A DNA stretch of 64,000 nucleotides from Phorcus lineatus (lineage: Eukaryota; Mollusca; Gastropoda; Trochida; Trochidae): contig OV121092.1 of the NCBI GenBank assembly GCA_921293015.1, forward strand, positions 11,972,001-12,036,000. Reading direction: 5' to 3'. This document shows, piece after piece, positions 52,901 through 64,000 of this stretch. How positions within the stretch are numbered: the stretch's first letter is position 1; each line of letters starts with the position of its first letter. The translations under genes were made by a program, and so were the position numbers. The notes beneath the pieces were generated by a model that made no database searches, was not told the DNA's origin, and saw only the letters and a list, made by a program, of their open reading frames with translations.

Positions 52901-55900
52901 TCTTATATAACGTGTTTCGTGTACGAGGAGAAATCCTTTAATGCGCATGTGTATAAATTTTCATGTGTTACATCTAATGTATTGTATTATGGGTCAAATG
53001 GCCTTGAAACAATAAAACCATTGAATTGAATTGAATCATTTCTTCCAATAATTAATTCAATAAATCAAAATTGTAATATCTAAATGTGACCCTTACGATA
53101 GTTCAATTTAGACTTTCAAGTGCAGAGTTAACCATTGCTTCTTTGCTTTACCTGATCACGAGTAAAGTTCGCTGTATGACAGTCGAGCATGGACAGATCG
53201 TAGGCAAACTGGTGTCCTCGTCCTAAGGTGTCGAGGCAGAGGTTCGAACCCGTGTTTTTAACCTGAACATAACAAGATATTTGAATAATCATTAGAGGAA
53301 AAACAACTTTGAACATTGTTTTAAAAAGTGATCATAAAACAATAAAGTAACTTTTTTGAGTATTCAATCCATCAAAAAAATCAAATACCTCAATCACACC
53401 GAACCCGTTCCCAACATGTTTTTGAATCGTAATAAGATGGAAGTTGAACTTGAAAAACGGAATGGACTTAGCTAAAACTGTTTAAGAACTTAATGTGGAT
53501 AACTCAGACGTATCAAAACCGGGAGGCTGTTCAAGCATGTTAAACATGACCAATCTATCCCAGTACATAAGAGTTTTTTTACCCTACTTCTCACGGAGTT
53601 GTCTCGCTGTAGCCTTAACAAGGAAGGACATTTAATCATCTTATGCAGTTTCCTTTTCTTATGTTACGACTGCAAACATATTCAACTCCTGTAAATACGT
53701 TCACAAGAAAATTGTCTTTCAGTTGGCACTAGCTGTCTATACTGTTCTACAAAGGTCCTCACTACGGTTTAGTGGTGTTAGTAACTTTGCAAAATTTGAA
53801 AACAGAGTGCAGAGCATCAACGTGATGATAGGAAAAAGAAAGAGAAGGTGCTTGTTTGATGTGAAATTGGGTTTATATATTTGATTTTGCACACATCTTC
53901 TTCTGACAAAGGGAAAATGAAAGCCCAGGTACTTGTTGGATATTGATCAGAAGGGGAGACAATAGCTTACAACAGCTTGTGTCAAACACATGTGTATACT
54001 ACGATCAAATCAATGTGTCTGCACCTGAAAATCAATCACCATATATCATGTAGATGAACTATATTATACACATCATAATGACATGCTGTTCAAACATACT
54101 TGAAGTAGCGCTGATGCTACACAAGAAGAATAGAAGAAGAATATATTTTATTTACGTGTCACATGTTGTTATAAAACATCTGGAACATTTTATAAAATCA
54201 CTTTTAAAAAACAACATCCAACCTTAAAAGGCTTATGAGACACGAATATCATTGATAATCTAAAACAATATAAGATAAAAACATATACATTGTTAAAATG
54301 GCGTGATGCATGACACAGTCGCAAACATGTTTATTATACAAGTGATAACTACATGTTAATGTTGGACCTTTTACGTCTATTAAACATTTTGATTAACATG
54401 GCAGAAAGAGATATAAATACATTGTCATTTAACATTAAGTAAACACATCGCAACCAGACTTACTATTGATGAAATATGATCTGATTGAATATATTTTCGG
54501 GAAAAGAACGAAAACAATTCACTTACCCATCCCCAAATCTGTACCTTTTCTCCAAACACGAACTTTTCGGGGTAAACATTCTCCAAGTACCATTTAAAAC
54601 TTTTACAATTTAGTTGTTCTCTCAAAGCAAGCCTTGAAGTAATGTCACCAAAATCTTTATTCTACAAAACAAAGATAAAAAATAATAATTCTGACATCGT
54701 CAGAGAAGTTTAAACTTTCAGTTATTTTCGCCTTATTAAGAAAGAAATTAAGAAAATGAATAAATTTCTCATAATATTGAAAGATAACTCTCTTTTTGAG
54801 ATGAGTAAACGCAGTTCAGTAAATGAGACTTCTTCACATGGTGCGATAGGTTGTTTCTACGACTTGAAATAATTTGTTCTATGCTTTTCTAGATATTAAA
54901 ACAATAACATTGAGGGTTCGTTCTATGACTTGAAATCATTTGTTCTATGCTTTTCTAGACTTTTATGACAATAACATTGAGGGTTCGTTCTACGACTTGA
55001 AATAATTTGTTCTATGCTTTTCTAGACTTTTATAACAATAACATTAAGGGTTCGTTCTACGACTTGAAATAATTTGTTCCGTTCTCGCCTAAAATGTCAT
55101 CTGGTTACGAATGATTTTTAATCATGAAGACGAACCTTCATGTCGGGTCTGTTCAGATAGAAAAGTCGCTTGTAGTCGTCCATCCACACTTCCGCCACTC
55201 TCGCTGAATTAATTCCATTAACGTCCTTCTTTTCTTCATGTAACAAAGGTTGAATGTAACAGACTTGTTTAAACTACAATTTTTATACAAAATTCCTATG
55301 TTTAGTTAACAAATACATTTTCATAATCCCTTTGCCTCATTTATTAAAGGAGATAGAATATTTATCTCTCTTTCCAACTGTACCCACAGTCGACAGTGTA
55401 GAAAAACATTTTACATAGAAATACTATATTGTGTTTACAGATCATCTCATAAGATTTCATTTGGATAAAAATTATGCAAATCTTGTAGGAAATTAACTAA
55501 TAATGAGAAATTAGGTGTATTAAGCCAAATGTATGTTTAGCAATTGCATCGGATTAATTACTTGGGAATTTATAGGGATGTCCCGGTCTAAAGATGTGAC
55601 CAACACGAGAGCAAGGTATAAACTCAAGCCTTCCACCACACATCCAAATCTGAAAGGGAAAAATCACAGAAAGGTTTTAAACCGATTTCCAATTAGGCTC
55701 GTTTCAGAAAAAATCTCCCGTGTGAATTCAGCTTCATCTAAACGAAACGGGCCTTTCCGGACTCACGGGCTTTTCCGATCTTATCTAAACTTCGGAAGCG
55801 AAGGTGTTCAAAAAGGGAGTTGGTGCTAATGCGAGAAATTCGGCAGTTTAGAATTCAGTCTATGTCATGTATGATATATATAGTTTACAAAGACTAGTAA

Positions 55901-58900
55901 AATAAGACAGTGATAGTAAGGGAGATAACTCACTCTGAAAGACATTTCCAAATGTTCACCTCCCCAGAGATCCATTCCTTCATCATATGCTCCAATCTCC
56001 CAGAAGAACTTCCGGTCAAGGGCAAGTAATCCTCCGATCATTGTCGGTGACCTACGGTAGTAAAATGGCTTTAATGTTTTTGATCCTCATTATCATCTGG
56101 TATCAACTGATGTATATCTTGGGAACACTTAGAAAAATAAATCTTTTTGAAAAACTCCGTGCTACCACCTTCTTAAGATGGAAATAAAGAAAGTGAAGCT
56201 GTTAACAGCTTTTGCTAACTGATGTCAGCTTTCCGCTTTATTTATTTTTCCTTGATTTGCTCAAACCTTGTCATGGCCTAGTTATATCGAAACGACTCCG
56301 TTTTAATACTCGGTAGAATATTTCGTTAACGTTTTTGTTAAAACCAATGGAAACCACAAAATGGCCATTAGCAATTGTAATGAAACTATACGTAAAGTTA
56401 TCAATGATAATAGACACTAAAATAAAAAGCGTTCTAAAAAGTGTCTTAGTGATCGAATCTTTTATATTAATACGTAAACAATCGTTGTGTTTATTTCAAA
56501 TCAATAACATACGGAAGCGGGTCAGTAGAGTTCCTGTAGAGCTGCAGTCGCTCTGGTATGGTCCTGTAGGTGAAGTGCAGGTGCCAGTTGAACCCGCCGA
56601 TGTCCACTCCGCCTGCAGGAGAGTAGAGCAGGGTCTCGTGGAAGATGTAGTCCACTATTGGACACACCACCGTCTTCCGGTTGTCTTTGATTCGTGTCAA
56701 GAGAGGTTCCAGCCTGATGAAACAATTATCAATATATATTTATCAAATGGTTGTTGTTTTTTCATATAGTAATAGTTGGCAAAGTGAATCTACGAAGGGT
56801 AAAGAAGTCGAATATATTAGAAAAGACAGTTAGAAAAAATAGAAACATTCAAACGTGTCTGTTCACAATGAATAAGTTGTTACCCTTGACCTAGATTACA
56901 GAAACCCTTTTAGTACCATGAGTCATTGATAAAACTGCTTTACGCCGAGTTCTGCGAGCTTCAAAGATCTGCGTCTCAAAATTTGATCTCAAATAATCGA
57001 AGACCGTGTTTCTTGGAGAATTGTCATTTGATAGAATTTTGAAAAAACTGCTGTGCATACCATCTTTTGTTGGTCTCGCAATGTGCGTCGAGGAAGACGA
57101 TGACATCACCGGTTGCAGCTCTAGCTCCTGCTATTCGAGCCCGGATTAATCCGCACCGCTTCGTCGTGTGCACTATTTTTACAATACCGTCCGGCCATGT
57201 CCTCTTCACATACTCATTGAGTTCCTCTCCAAGCTCTTCTGAAGACGGATAGAATTGAACCAATGGAACAAGAGAGAATTTTTGCCTTAATATACGAGGG
57301 GAAGTCAAAAAGTTCATAGAAGTGAGTATTAATACACCCCTTTAATCATTTAACCCACTTCTATAAACTTATTGATTTCCCCTCTTACTAGGCCAGGGTG
57401 AATTTGATGATAATCAAATGTATGTCTTTAAAATGCTAGTTAAACTTTGGAGACAATGCTATTCAATAATTCCTTTGGAGACAATGCTATTCAATAATTC
57501 CTTTGATTACATGTAAGTCCACTACTCCCAAACTAAAGGTTAGGTAATAGAACTTGAACCGTAGTTGTTACGAAGTATGTTTATGAGTATTTCTGACTTT
57601 TATAGTTTTACCACATCTCTTGATACATTTTAATAATAACAACAGATTATTTAGTTCTTTAAAGTGTAAGAATACCATTAGCAACCTCTATCACTAAAGT
57701 CGTCTAGTAGTATGACCTCATGAAGATACATGGGAGGAGATCTGTTGATAACGCTGTGGATCGTCCTCAGAAGCGTGGTCAAGGCTTCGTTGTGGTAAAT
57801 GAGGACAACACTAGCTGATGGTAGCGTATCTGGGTAGACAAGCTCCTGGCATCTGGTGAGCGACAAACGTTGTTAGATCAACATAAATACAACATACAAA
57901 CAGATGCCCGATAATCGTCATCCCAAAAAATGTTACTTCATGATGCTGAATGCATTGGATATTAATAAAGTTACTTGGGCTTCGAAGTGTCGAGATTTGT
58001 TGTATAGTTTAGGCTTTGGCTATGTTTGGGATCAGCAATTTGTTTATCTGCCTACATCATTCTTATCTGAGTTTGTTAGTCGCCTATAATGTATTTAAGA
58101 GCAGAATTGCTATAGCTCGCTTCAAATTGGCACCAAAGAATTGTATTTAAGTGCAGTTAGAATAATGAAATTTAGAGTCTCTTTTGCACAATTAAGATGT
58201 TTTTCACACCAATTACGAATTGAAACTTGAAGACATTGTAATATAATTAGAAGCAATGGACTATGCTTACAATGTAATGAAGGCTATATTGAGGATGAAT
58301 ACCATTTTCTTCTTGTGTGTTCAAAATTTAAACAACTTCGCTCTTAACATTTACCTAAAATATATTGTAAAATTCCAGATAAAACTAAATTTAAGTGTCT
58401 CATGTCATCATCAGATTTTAAACTTATCAATGATTTGGCATGCTTTATTTCACATGTAATGAACCAACGATGTTAGAGGGGACATTTACACCGTACACAC
58501 TTGTGTTGTTATTGTCATGTGTAATGATGTTACAACTTATGTAGTTTTGGGTCGATGGCCTACACTTCAGTAATAAAAGATTTGAAAAGAAAAAAGGAAT
58601 TGTAAACAGGAATATCCCCTGAAACAAGTATGTACAAAGTCTACCTGCTATCACGTGTGTCCGGCACCGATCTTTCCAACGATATCTTCTTACTTGCAAC
58701 AATGTTGAACAACTCCTTCTTCATAAGTTTCTTTCCACGCTGTGCTTCTTCCCCTTCAAGGACTACTGCTTTTCCTTCTTCCCCCGGACCAGATCGGCCA
58801 TCTTGAATTTTCTGATACTGCTCAAACCGTTTTCTCCGGAACTCGTTTACATCCTTCCATTCCGTTGTCTCTGATGTCATGATTCGGACAAGCGGGCATA

Positions 58901-59006
58901 TGATTACAAGACAAACGGTTGCAGTTAAGACATGCTTGATTTTCAATCTTCTTAGCGTTATCCTCATTTTCTTAAGGGAGTTAGTTGCAGTAGAAATGGG
59001 TGTCAT
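46918..59006 (-). CDS. GALNT: Polypeptide N-acetylgalactosaminyltransferase
   Basis: Eleven exons join without a frame break (1746 nt, 581 residues): 59006-58645, 57852-57686, 57238-57061, 56713-56513, 56051-55934, 55649-55562, 55233-55136, 54661-54527, 53262-53152, 47840-47712, 47076-46918. The acceptor at 55233 is the least sure. It starts a mucin-type O-glycan by adding GalNAc to Ser/Thr in the Golgi. There is a short cytoplasmic tail, a membrane anchor at about residues 25-43 and a stem. The GT27 catalytic domain begins at [13 protein letters not shown], with the metal-binding DAH at 227-229, the Gal/GalNAc-T motif [11 protein letters not shown] (WGGE 332-335) and [17 protein letters not shown]-terminal ricin-type lectin domain follows ([21 protein letters not shown], final QKW). 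The length is normal for the family. A CR1-type element lies antisense in the intron between the exons at 53152 and 47840, and a truncated one in the first intron. Confidence 0.93.
48174..48185. repeat. Target-site duplication of the CR1 element, left
   Basis: ATCATTTCTTCC, identical to 53035-53046. It fixes the 5' border of the element at 48186. Confidence 0.9.
48186..48302 (+). promoter_or_regulatory. 5' UTR and internal promoter of the CR1-type element
   Basis: The element begins GGTGCGCATGCGTGAAAGG. GTGCGCATGCGTG matches the NRF-1 consensus, and the last bases of the flanking duplication complete an ETS-like CTTCCGG across the border. Non-LTR elements need an internal promoter that starts at +1, and a terminal factor site like this fits that need. 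The 5' UTR is about 117 bases, ending at the ATG in AATCATGG. Confidence 0.5.
48303..49499 (+). CDS. Retrotransposon ORF1 protein with 2A-like motif
   Basis: 398 residues from ATG 48303; the frame is open further up only through a GTG, which I reject. Order: a 128-residue N-terminal part without a known domain; the 2A-like motif at residues 129-136; a Ser/Thr-rich linker; a coiled coil at about 160-240 (heptads in [20 protein letters not shown] and later); an RRM with [12 protein letters not shown]; and a C-terminal domain as in L1 and CR1 ORF1 proteins ([20 protein letters not shown]). Such proteins bind RNA as trimers and act as chaperones in the ribonucleoprotein. If the 2A works, ribosomes release the 135-residue leader and go on to make the 263-residue RNA-binding part as a separate chain. 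The stop is TAG, followed in the same frame by ORF2. Confidence 0.9.
   Translation: MGITNELWRSRIGGFSSPSGHRQISHIDETYCESTTWTPGMNFAYRLYCVSLVPTAILALGVAGNNHSRYIGEFLSGYSMQIELFAQLNNVDTMCFKYCTLITTCSDVVPLTQFLGDSVFTNNLLSDGDIESNPGPTDGRKTRQTTLPTTSDNMNDESSNSTTAVALVELTKQISELSKNIALLQVEMADISKKVDSRLGRLEEAVDDVKKDGMDVRNVIADQNIRIQELEDSLDRAEAYSRRNNLLFFGIPGDVTESTLVSQDHVSEFISETLKIEDTTAITFDTVHRLKSKSSPPPIIAKFMCRDDREIVLAAARTCLKDSTTERVSQDFTHRVRAVRKLLIPFMVEARGEGKNAYLSEDKLVIDKVRYRYDAANRTITRCRVNSRPRSLDSQTNK
48687..48710 (+). other. 2A-like translational recoding motif
   Basis: Encodes DIESNPGP, a full match to the D(V/I)ExNPGP consensus, preceded by LLSDG. In known 2A and 2A-like sequences the ribosome skips the Gly-Pro bond and continues. 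2A-like motifs are established in ORF1 of APE-type non-LTR elements of sea urchins, molluscs and others, so its presence is consistent with that group. Confidence 0.9.
49593..52846 (+). pseudogene. Retrotransposon ORF2, endonuclease and reverse transcriptase, broken
   Basis: The first frame (49593-51956) has an APE-type endonuclease from ISWNVNGL through SGDMNSRTG to SDHLPLV, and a reverse transcriptase with [37 protein letters not shown] and the catalytic FADD ([12 protein letters not shown]). The frame is lost near 51940, where the sequence after KTKVIV shifts into another frame at [16 protein letters not shown]; a small deletion is likely, since family members have more residues there. A second lesion, a TGA at 52325-52327, lies between CIRY and FRLITMP. 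The zinc knuckle [17 protein letters not shown] is near the end. The first ORF2 Met is in the same frame as ORF1, separated from it by one UAG and 31 sense codons. Confidence 0.88.
53035..53046. repeat. Target-site duplication of the CR1 element, right
   Basis: ATCATTTCTTCC directly after the tail CCATTGAATTGAATTGA, identical to 48174-48185. Confidence 0.9.
54851..55080. repeat. Tandem repeat of a 67-bp unit, about 3.4 copies
   Basis: CGTTCTACGACTTGAAATAA recurs at a 66-67 bp period. It lies in the GALNT intron between the exons at 55136 and 54661. Confidence 0.9.
57904..58588 (+). mobile_element. CR1-like retrotransposon 3' fragment
   Basis: Broken frames match the end of ORF2 of the full-length element: [20 protein letters not shown] and WDQQF compare with [20 protein letters not shown], and later, in another frame, [19 protein letters not shown] gives the zinc knuckle. 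It ends in a tail AATAAAAGATTTGAAAAG. It is 5'-truncated with several frameshifts, antisense in the first GALNT intron. Confidence 0.75.
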
Positions 59007-59433
59007 TATCTATTTGATACGTAGGAACATTTCTCAATACGCTTTCGTTCATTTTCATTAGACTGTTGCACCCACCGGGTGGCTCAAATATTGTTTACTA
59101 AATGTTTAGGTGAAAATATTAAGTCGGAACCAGGCAACAGGTCCACTGTTCTTCAGTGCTGCAAATGGAAACAAGTTATGATTTGTAAAGATATTGTTCA
59201 GCGAATTTTAAAATGTATGCATTAGATCCCTTTTTCGATTTAAACGCTCTGTTTAGATTATGATATGAATCGGGTTTTCTATAACTAGACTAGACATTTA
59301 GAAAAATGTGTCATTGACTTGCAGACTATGTGAATTTTAGGCCTACGGAAAACTTTTTTTTTATTTTTTATTTTCCTTATTTTGTGGTACGGAAACCTAC
59401 ACAATGAAAGTAATATCAGGAATAAAAAACTAA

Positions 59434-59660
59434 TATCATGTTTGCAGATTTAACATTGATTTATAAAAATGATAGTGTTGACAGTATACATTGTATATCA
59501 TGTTTGCAGATTTAACATTGATTTATAAAAATGATAGTGTTGACAGTATACAATGTATATCATGTTTGCAGATTTAACATTGATTTATAAAAATTATAGT
59601 GTTGACAGTTTACATTGCATATCATGTTTGCAGATTTAACATTGATTTATAAAAATGTCA
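59434..59660. repeat. Tandem repeat of a 61-62 bp unit, about 3.6 copies
   Basis: CATGTTTGCAGATTTAACAT recurs at 59438, 59499, 59561 and 59623. It lies about 430 bp upstream of the GALNT start codon. Confidence 0.95.
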
Positions 59661-61280
59661 TTGTTGGATGTTGTAGAACAAAATAATGTGATGTCATGCC
59701 CTCGACGATGGATGTGCACTGTTCAATGTATACTGCCAATGCGATGTATCCTAGGATATATTGCTTGGTCTCCAATACTATCTTTGTGTCAGTTAATATC
59801 TGCATAGCATGGGTCAGGCTCTGTTTATATTATGACCCTGTTAATATCGAGAAGCAAAATACAACTACAAAATACTACTTATAATTCCCGTGTAATATCA
59901 GCTGACGGCCATAGTTGCGGAATAAAGGGTCGTTTCCGTAATCCGCGCAACGCAGTGGAGCAAAATTACCATCTCATCTTTTAGGTTGCACATCCAGCAG
60001 CGTGAAAATTACAATTTCTAGTTGAAGTACACCGATTCTTTGACTTCGATATGAGGAGAAGCGAGACAGATAAACATCTCACCTTCCAAAAGAGTAAACA
60101 AATCGTCCTTTAATTCCATCTGTTCATCAGCCGTACATGATTTGCAGGCCTGTAGCAGGGAGAGTTTCTCCAACCATCGCCATTTTGGAATTTGTTAAGG
60201 CTTACATTAATATTGTGTCTTCTTTGAGTTGAACAGATGTTTCACTATAGCTGCACATATGCTCACTCATGCTTGGACAGGGAGTAGCGATAACATATCA
60301 ATACCTCACAGTCTGTCGAGAGAGAAGGAAAACTCAGAGCTTTCCCTGCAAGGCAACTGACGTCAACACAATCACCTGTTACTATAGGCCTTGCTGCTTT
60401 GCGCCAAAACTCTTTGTTTGAAAACCGAGTCCTCTTCGACGATAAGTTTGATATTTAAAAACAAACATAAAGGAGCTATAAATTTCAAACGCGGTAGGCT
60501 AAAGAGTAAACAATCTATGGAAAAGCTGTAAAGCTTAAATTAGCCATGTGCGAGTTATACCATTGTCCAGAAAGTTTGATAACATAGTATTTCGTGTATT
60601 CAATAGAAATGTAATCGAAATAGTCAACATTGCCTCAACCCCGAGAAAAACGTAAAAATGCTCTACAAGTAAAAGTAAAGACGACATTCAAAACATTAAA
60701 GAGTTACTTTCATCACCAGTGGTCTTGTTTATTCAAATGATCTCCTTGAAATTGCGAAAAAAATTCAACTGCACTTGTGAAAAATTAAAATATAACACAA
60801 ATAGCAGTTTTTGTATCATCATCATCAAGTAGCTGTGATGAGGCAATCAAATTCTGGCTGAATCAAAACAGGAAGATAGTCACCACAGCTGACTAAACTG
60901 TAAGTACAACGAGACGATATAGGTCCGTTTAGCAGGAAGAATTATGAGATAACACTAGTTTTTTAAACTGTGATGACATACCAACCTGCACGCATTGGTT
61001 CATATTGATGAAAGAATGTTTTGACACTAGAGATAGAAGGCCTTGGACATGCAATCTCTGAATGGATATTTGACAACACGTTTGTGAGAATGTTTGGACA
61101 AAGACAGGTCCTGATGTGGTTTTGATAGAGAAATTATTGGGCAAAACGTTTGGAATTGCAAAGAGTTTAAGTTTGCATATGATAAGGAAACTTTGGACAG
61201 AAACTGATACAGTCTGAGTCAGCACAATTACTTATAATTACAGAAAGACTTGAGCACGGAATTTGATACAGGCAATATTG
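59661..61280. other. Intergenic region between GALNT and integrin alpha genes
   Basis: The two genes are divergent, so promoters of both should lie in 59.0-61.3 kb. I see no clear TATA box or CpG-rich block. Short open frames here have no family resemblance. Confidence 0.4.
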
Positions 61281-62873
61281 ATGGAGATGCATCGAATTTT
61301 CGTGTTAGTGTGGATATGTTTCGCGTTCCATTGCCTTTGTGACGCTTTCAATATTGATGTCAGCCATGCACGGATTTTGACAGGCCCCGAGAAGAGTATG
61401 TTTGGGTTCACCTCGCTCTTCCATCAGACCGGAAGAGGAATAAAGTAAGTGAATCTTTCTCTGTCTCTTTGGTATGATATATATCAGGGTTTGTAGGAGC
61501 TCTTGGATTTTAATACACTAATGTAGCATCTTGTTTTAGATGTTGGAATTTTTTTTCCGAAAGATGCATCCAATCCGAGATAGCTTTCTAAAGAGGTAGA
61601 ATATCCTAAATATGGCTAATCATTTCCAATTCACGTTAAGTATCAAATACACAGCCAAGCTGATAGCTTGAAGTTATTGTTTAAACATATGAACATTAAA
61701 TCATGATATTCATAGTTTCACTTGTCATCAATGCATTCAGATTAATGACTTGGAGGGCACATCCTATTTTTTTTGTCATTAATTTTTACTGTATGATCGT
61801 GATAAAATTATGAAAGAGATACAATGGAATCCTTTAAATTCTAACCTATTGTAATCTAAAATCGTGTTATTTCGACACAATCTCCTGACTCTAGGAGAGG
61901 CCTCATGTGTTATCAATAAATATACATCATAGAAGTCATATTGTGTAGTTTTGAAGTTTATTTCAATCTCAGGTCCATATACAACATCCATCAATACGCT
62001 ATCTCTCTTCAAACATCTATATTTTAATACTGAAATGTTTAGTTTCATCTGAAAGTTAATGTGTGGAATAACATTTCAGAAAAAGAACTCCCATTAAAGT
62101 TCAAATATATTTTGGCGACATCTCCCTCGGGCTCTTCTTAAAATGCATGTGTATTTTGCTCTAAGTTTTGTATGTAACAAAAATGACAAAATATGCTGTT
62201 AAAAAGGGTCGCCGCCATCGTCTGTTTTAGGGGAAATATGGAAAGCACTTCATTTGAAGTAATTGACATGATCCCTTGGATTTTGAGTAACAGGGGTTCC
62301 ACTGGACAAGAATATGGCTAACTTTACCACAATTTCCTTCATCGTTGTCATTAGTCATTATTGTCGTCGTCGTCGTCATCATCATCATCATCATCATAAT
62401 CATCATCATCACCATCACCATCACCATCATCGTCATCATCATCATCATCATCATCACCATCATCATCGTCATCATTCTCATCATTATCATCTTCATCATC
62501 ATCGTCATCGTCATCATTATCATCTTCATCATCGTCATCATCGTCATCATCGTCATCATTATCATCGTCATCATCGTCATCATTATCATCCTCATCATCG
62601 TCATCATCATCATTAGATTGATCAAGATACAAAAATGATATTGACGATGATCATGATTATAATGAGGATAATGCTTTCTTACCACATTAATTCTATGAAT
62701 TTCCTCATAAATTTTGCAACTTCCAAAATTGTGTGTTTTCGTATTTGACTGCAGACTTATTGTCGGGGCGCCTAAAGCAGAAAGGAAAGGCAAACGTTCA
62801 GGGGTGACGTTCACTTGTGGTGTTATAACGTCAAACAACAGTTGCCAGGAAGACTATATAGATTTCCCACAAG
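61281..62873 (+). CDS. ITGA: Integrin alpha subunit, first two exons (partial)
   Basis: Exons 61281-61444 and 62755-62873 join in phase (ATA AA|A CTT). The start is ATG 61281; an earlier TTG is not a start. A signal peptide (HRIFVLVWICFAFHCLCDA) is followed by the classic start of an integrin beta-propeller, FNIDVSHARILTGPEKSMFG, and exon 2 continues with LIVGAPKAERKGKRSGVTFT and CGVITSNNSCQEDY, blade 1 with its conserved VGAPKA and disulfide cysteines. Exon 2 ends in phase 1 at CAAG|GTAATC. The remaining propeller, thigh, calf and membrane parts lie beyond the right edge. It would pair with a beta subunit at the cell surface to bind matrix. Subfamily cannot be decided from 94 residues. Confidence 0.85.
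62365..62615. repeat. (TCA)n / (TCG)n trinucleotide microsatellite
   Basis: About 80 repeats of TCA with TCG and other interruptions, in the first visible intron of the integrin gene. It creates long false frames of His, Ile, Met or Asp runs in several phases. Confidence 0.97.
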
Positions 62874-63069
62874 GTAATCTACCTTTGTATGTTTCTAACC
62901 TATGTTTCAAACCATCCTTTTTTCTTATATCAACCTTAATACAACAGGAGAACTTATCAACAGACGTTCAATTTCAGATAACGATTTAGAAATTTTTTTC
63001 TCGACAATTGTATAAATTTCCACGCATAACGATTTTCTGTGTTCATATTCCTTGAAGTATCAGGTGGTC

Positions 63070-64000
63070 ATCTACTTCTTCTTCTGCTAATCAATAATAC
63101 TACTACGTCTTCATCTTCTGCTAATCAATAATACTACAACGTCTTCATCTTCTGCTAATCAATAGTACTTCTACGTCTTCAACTTCTGCTAATCAATAGT
63201 ACTACTACGTCTTCATCTTCTGCTAATCAATAGTACTACTACGTCTTCATCTTCTGCTAATCAATAGTACTTCTACGTCTTCATCTTCTGCTAATCAATA
63301 GTACTTCTACGTCTTCATCTTCTGCTAATCAATAGTACTACTACGTCTTCATCTTTTGCTAATCAATAGTACTACTACGTCTTCATCTTCTGCTAATCAA
63401 TAGTACTACTACGTCTTCATCTTCTACTAATCAATAGTACTTCTACGTCTTCAGCTTCTGCTTATCAATAGTACTACTACGTCTTCATCTTCTGCTAATC
63501 AATAGTACTACTACGTCTTCATCTTCTGCTAATCAATAGTGCTACTACGTCTTCATCTTCTGCTTATCAATAGTACTACTACGTCTTCGTCTTCTTCTAA
63601 TCATTAGTACTACTACGTCTTCATCTTCTAATAATCAATAGTACTACTACGTCTTCATCTTCTGCTAATCAATAGTACTACTACATCTTCATCTTCTGCT
63701 AATCAATAGTACTACTACGTCTTCATCTTCTGCTAATCAATAGTGCTACTACGTCTTCATCTTCTGCTTATCAATAGTACTACTACGTCTTCGTCTTCTT
63801 CTAATCATTAGTACTACTACGTCTTCATCTTCTAATAATCAATAGTGCTTCTACGTCTTCATCTTCTGCTAATCAATAGTACTACTACATCTTCATCTTC
63901 TGCTAATCAATAATACTACTACGTCTTCATCTTCTGCTAATTAATAGTGCTACTACGTCTTCTTCTTCTGCTTATCAATAGTACTACTACGTCTTCGTCT
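63070..64000. repeat. 34-bp minisatellite running to the window edge
   Basis: About 27 copies of CTTCATCTTCTGCTAATCAA plus TAGTACTACTACGT, with variants (TTCT/GCTT/ATAA). A block of about 270 bp is itself repeated (from about 63530 and again from about 63735), so larger units have been copied. It lies in the second intron of the integrin gene. Confidence 0.95.

Larger units (their letters stand above)
48186..53034 (+). mobile_element. Full-length CR1-type non-LTR retrotransposon
   Basis: A 4849-bp element bounded by a perfect 12-bp target-site duplication. It has a short 5' UTR, ORF1 (coiled coil and RRM, with a 2A-like motif), ORF2 (APE endonuclease, reverse transcriptase, C-terminal zinc knuckle) and a 3' tail CCATTGAATTGAATTGA. 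The 3' microsatellite-like tail, the APE-type endonuclease and the lack of poly(A) place it in or near the CR1 clade. It is antisense in an intron of the GALNT gene. The perfect duplication implies a young insertion, yet ORF2 is broken. Several truncated relatives lie elsewhere in the window. Confidence 0.92.

Overview
The window looks like nuclear DNA of a lophotrochozoan animal, most likely a mollusc. It is AT-rich, its genes have many introns with GT-AG borders, and it is full of MITEs, CR1-type non-LTR retrotransposons, a tRNA-derived SINE and minisatellites. Nothing bacterial or viral in layout is present. The host genes were found by joining exons by hand through splice sites and reading phase; most single open frames here are shadows.

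Layout, left to right. (1) 2.2-4.3 kb, plus: C-terminal exons of a peptidoglycan recognition protein (PGRP) with its zinc ligands, preceded by an exon that reads like the end of an SH3b-like domain. (2) 4.7-9.1 kb, minus, convergent with the PGRP: a five-exon secreted protein of 168 residues with three six-cysteine repeats, containing an 11-nt microexon. (3) 12.07-13.9 kb, plus: a TATA promoter, a leader exon, an intron holding six 146-bp tandem repeats, and one exon for a 50-residue secreted Tyr/Asp/Trp-rich peptide. (4) 14-30 kb: a large stretch without recognisable genes, holding a pogo-like terminus, a tRNA-derived SINE, a TTAA-flanked MITE, a 440-bp duplication, a 41-bp tandem array and copies of a dispersed repeat. 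(5) 30.6-35.2 kb, minus: a TGF-beta superfamily ligand of 379 residues, activin/inhibin-beta-like, that lacks the dimer-forming cysteine. (6) 42.1-44.2 kb, minus: a protein O-mannose kinase (POMK/SGK196)-like gene. (7) 46.9-59.0 kb, minus: a complete 11-exon polypeptide GalNAc-transferase of 581 residues. One of its introns carries a full-length antisense CR1-type element (48186-53034) with a perfect 12-bp target-site duplication, a 2A-like recoding motif in ORF1 and a broken ORF2. (8) 61.3-62.9 kb, plus: the first two exons of an integrin alpha subunit that runs off the right edge through a long 34-bp minisatellite.

The PGRP (innate immunity) and the adjacent cysteine-rich secreted protein could plausibly act in similar settings. 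The GalNAc-transferase, POMK-like kinase and integrin all concern the secretory pathway and cell surface or matrix. I see no evidence that the seven genes form one functional cluster.
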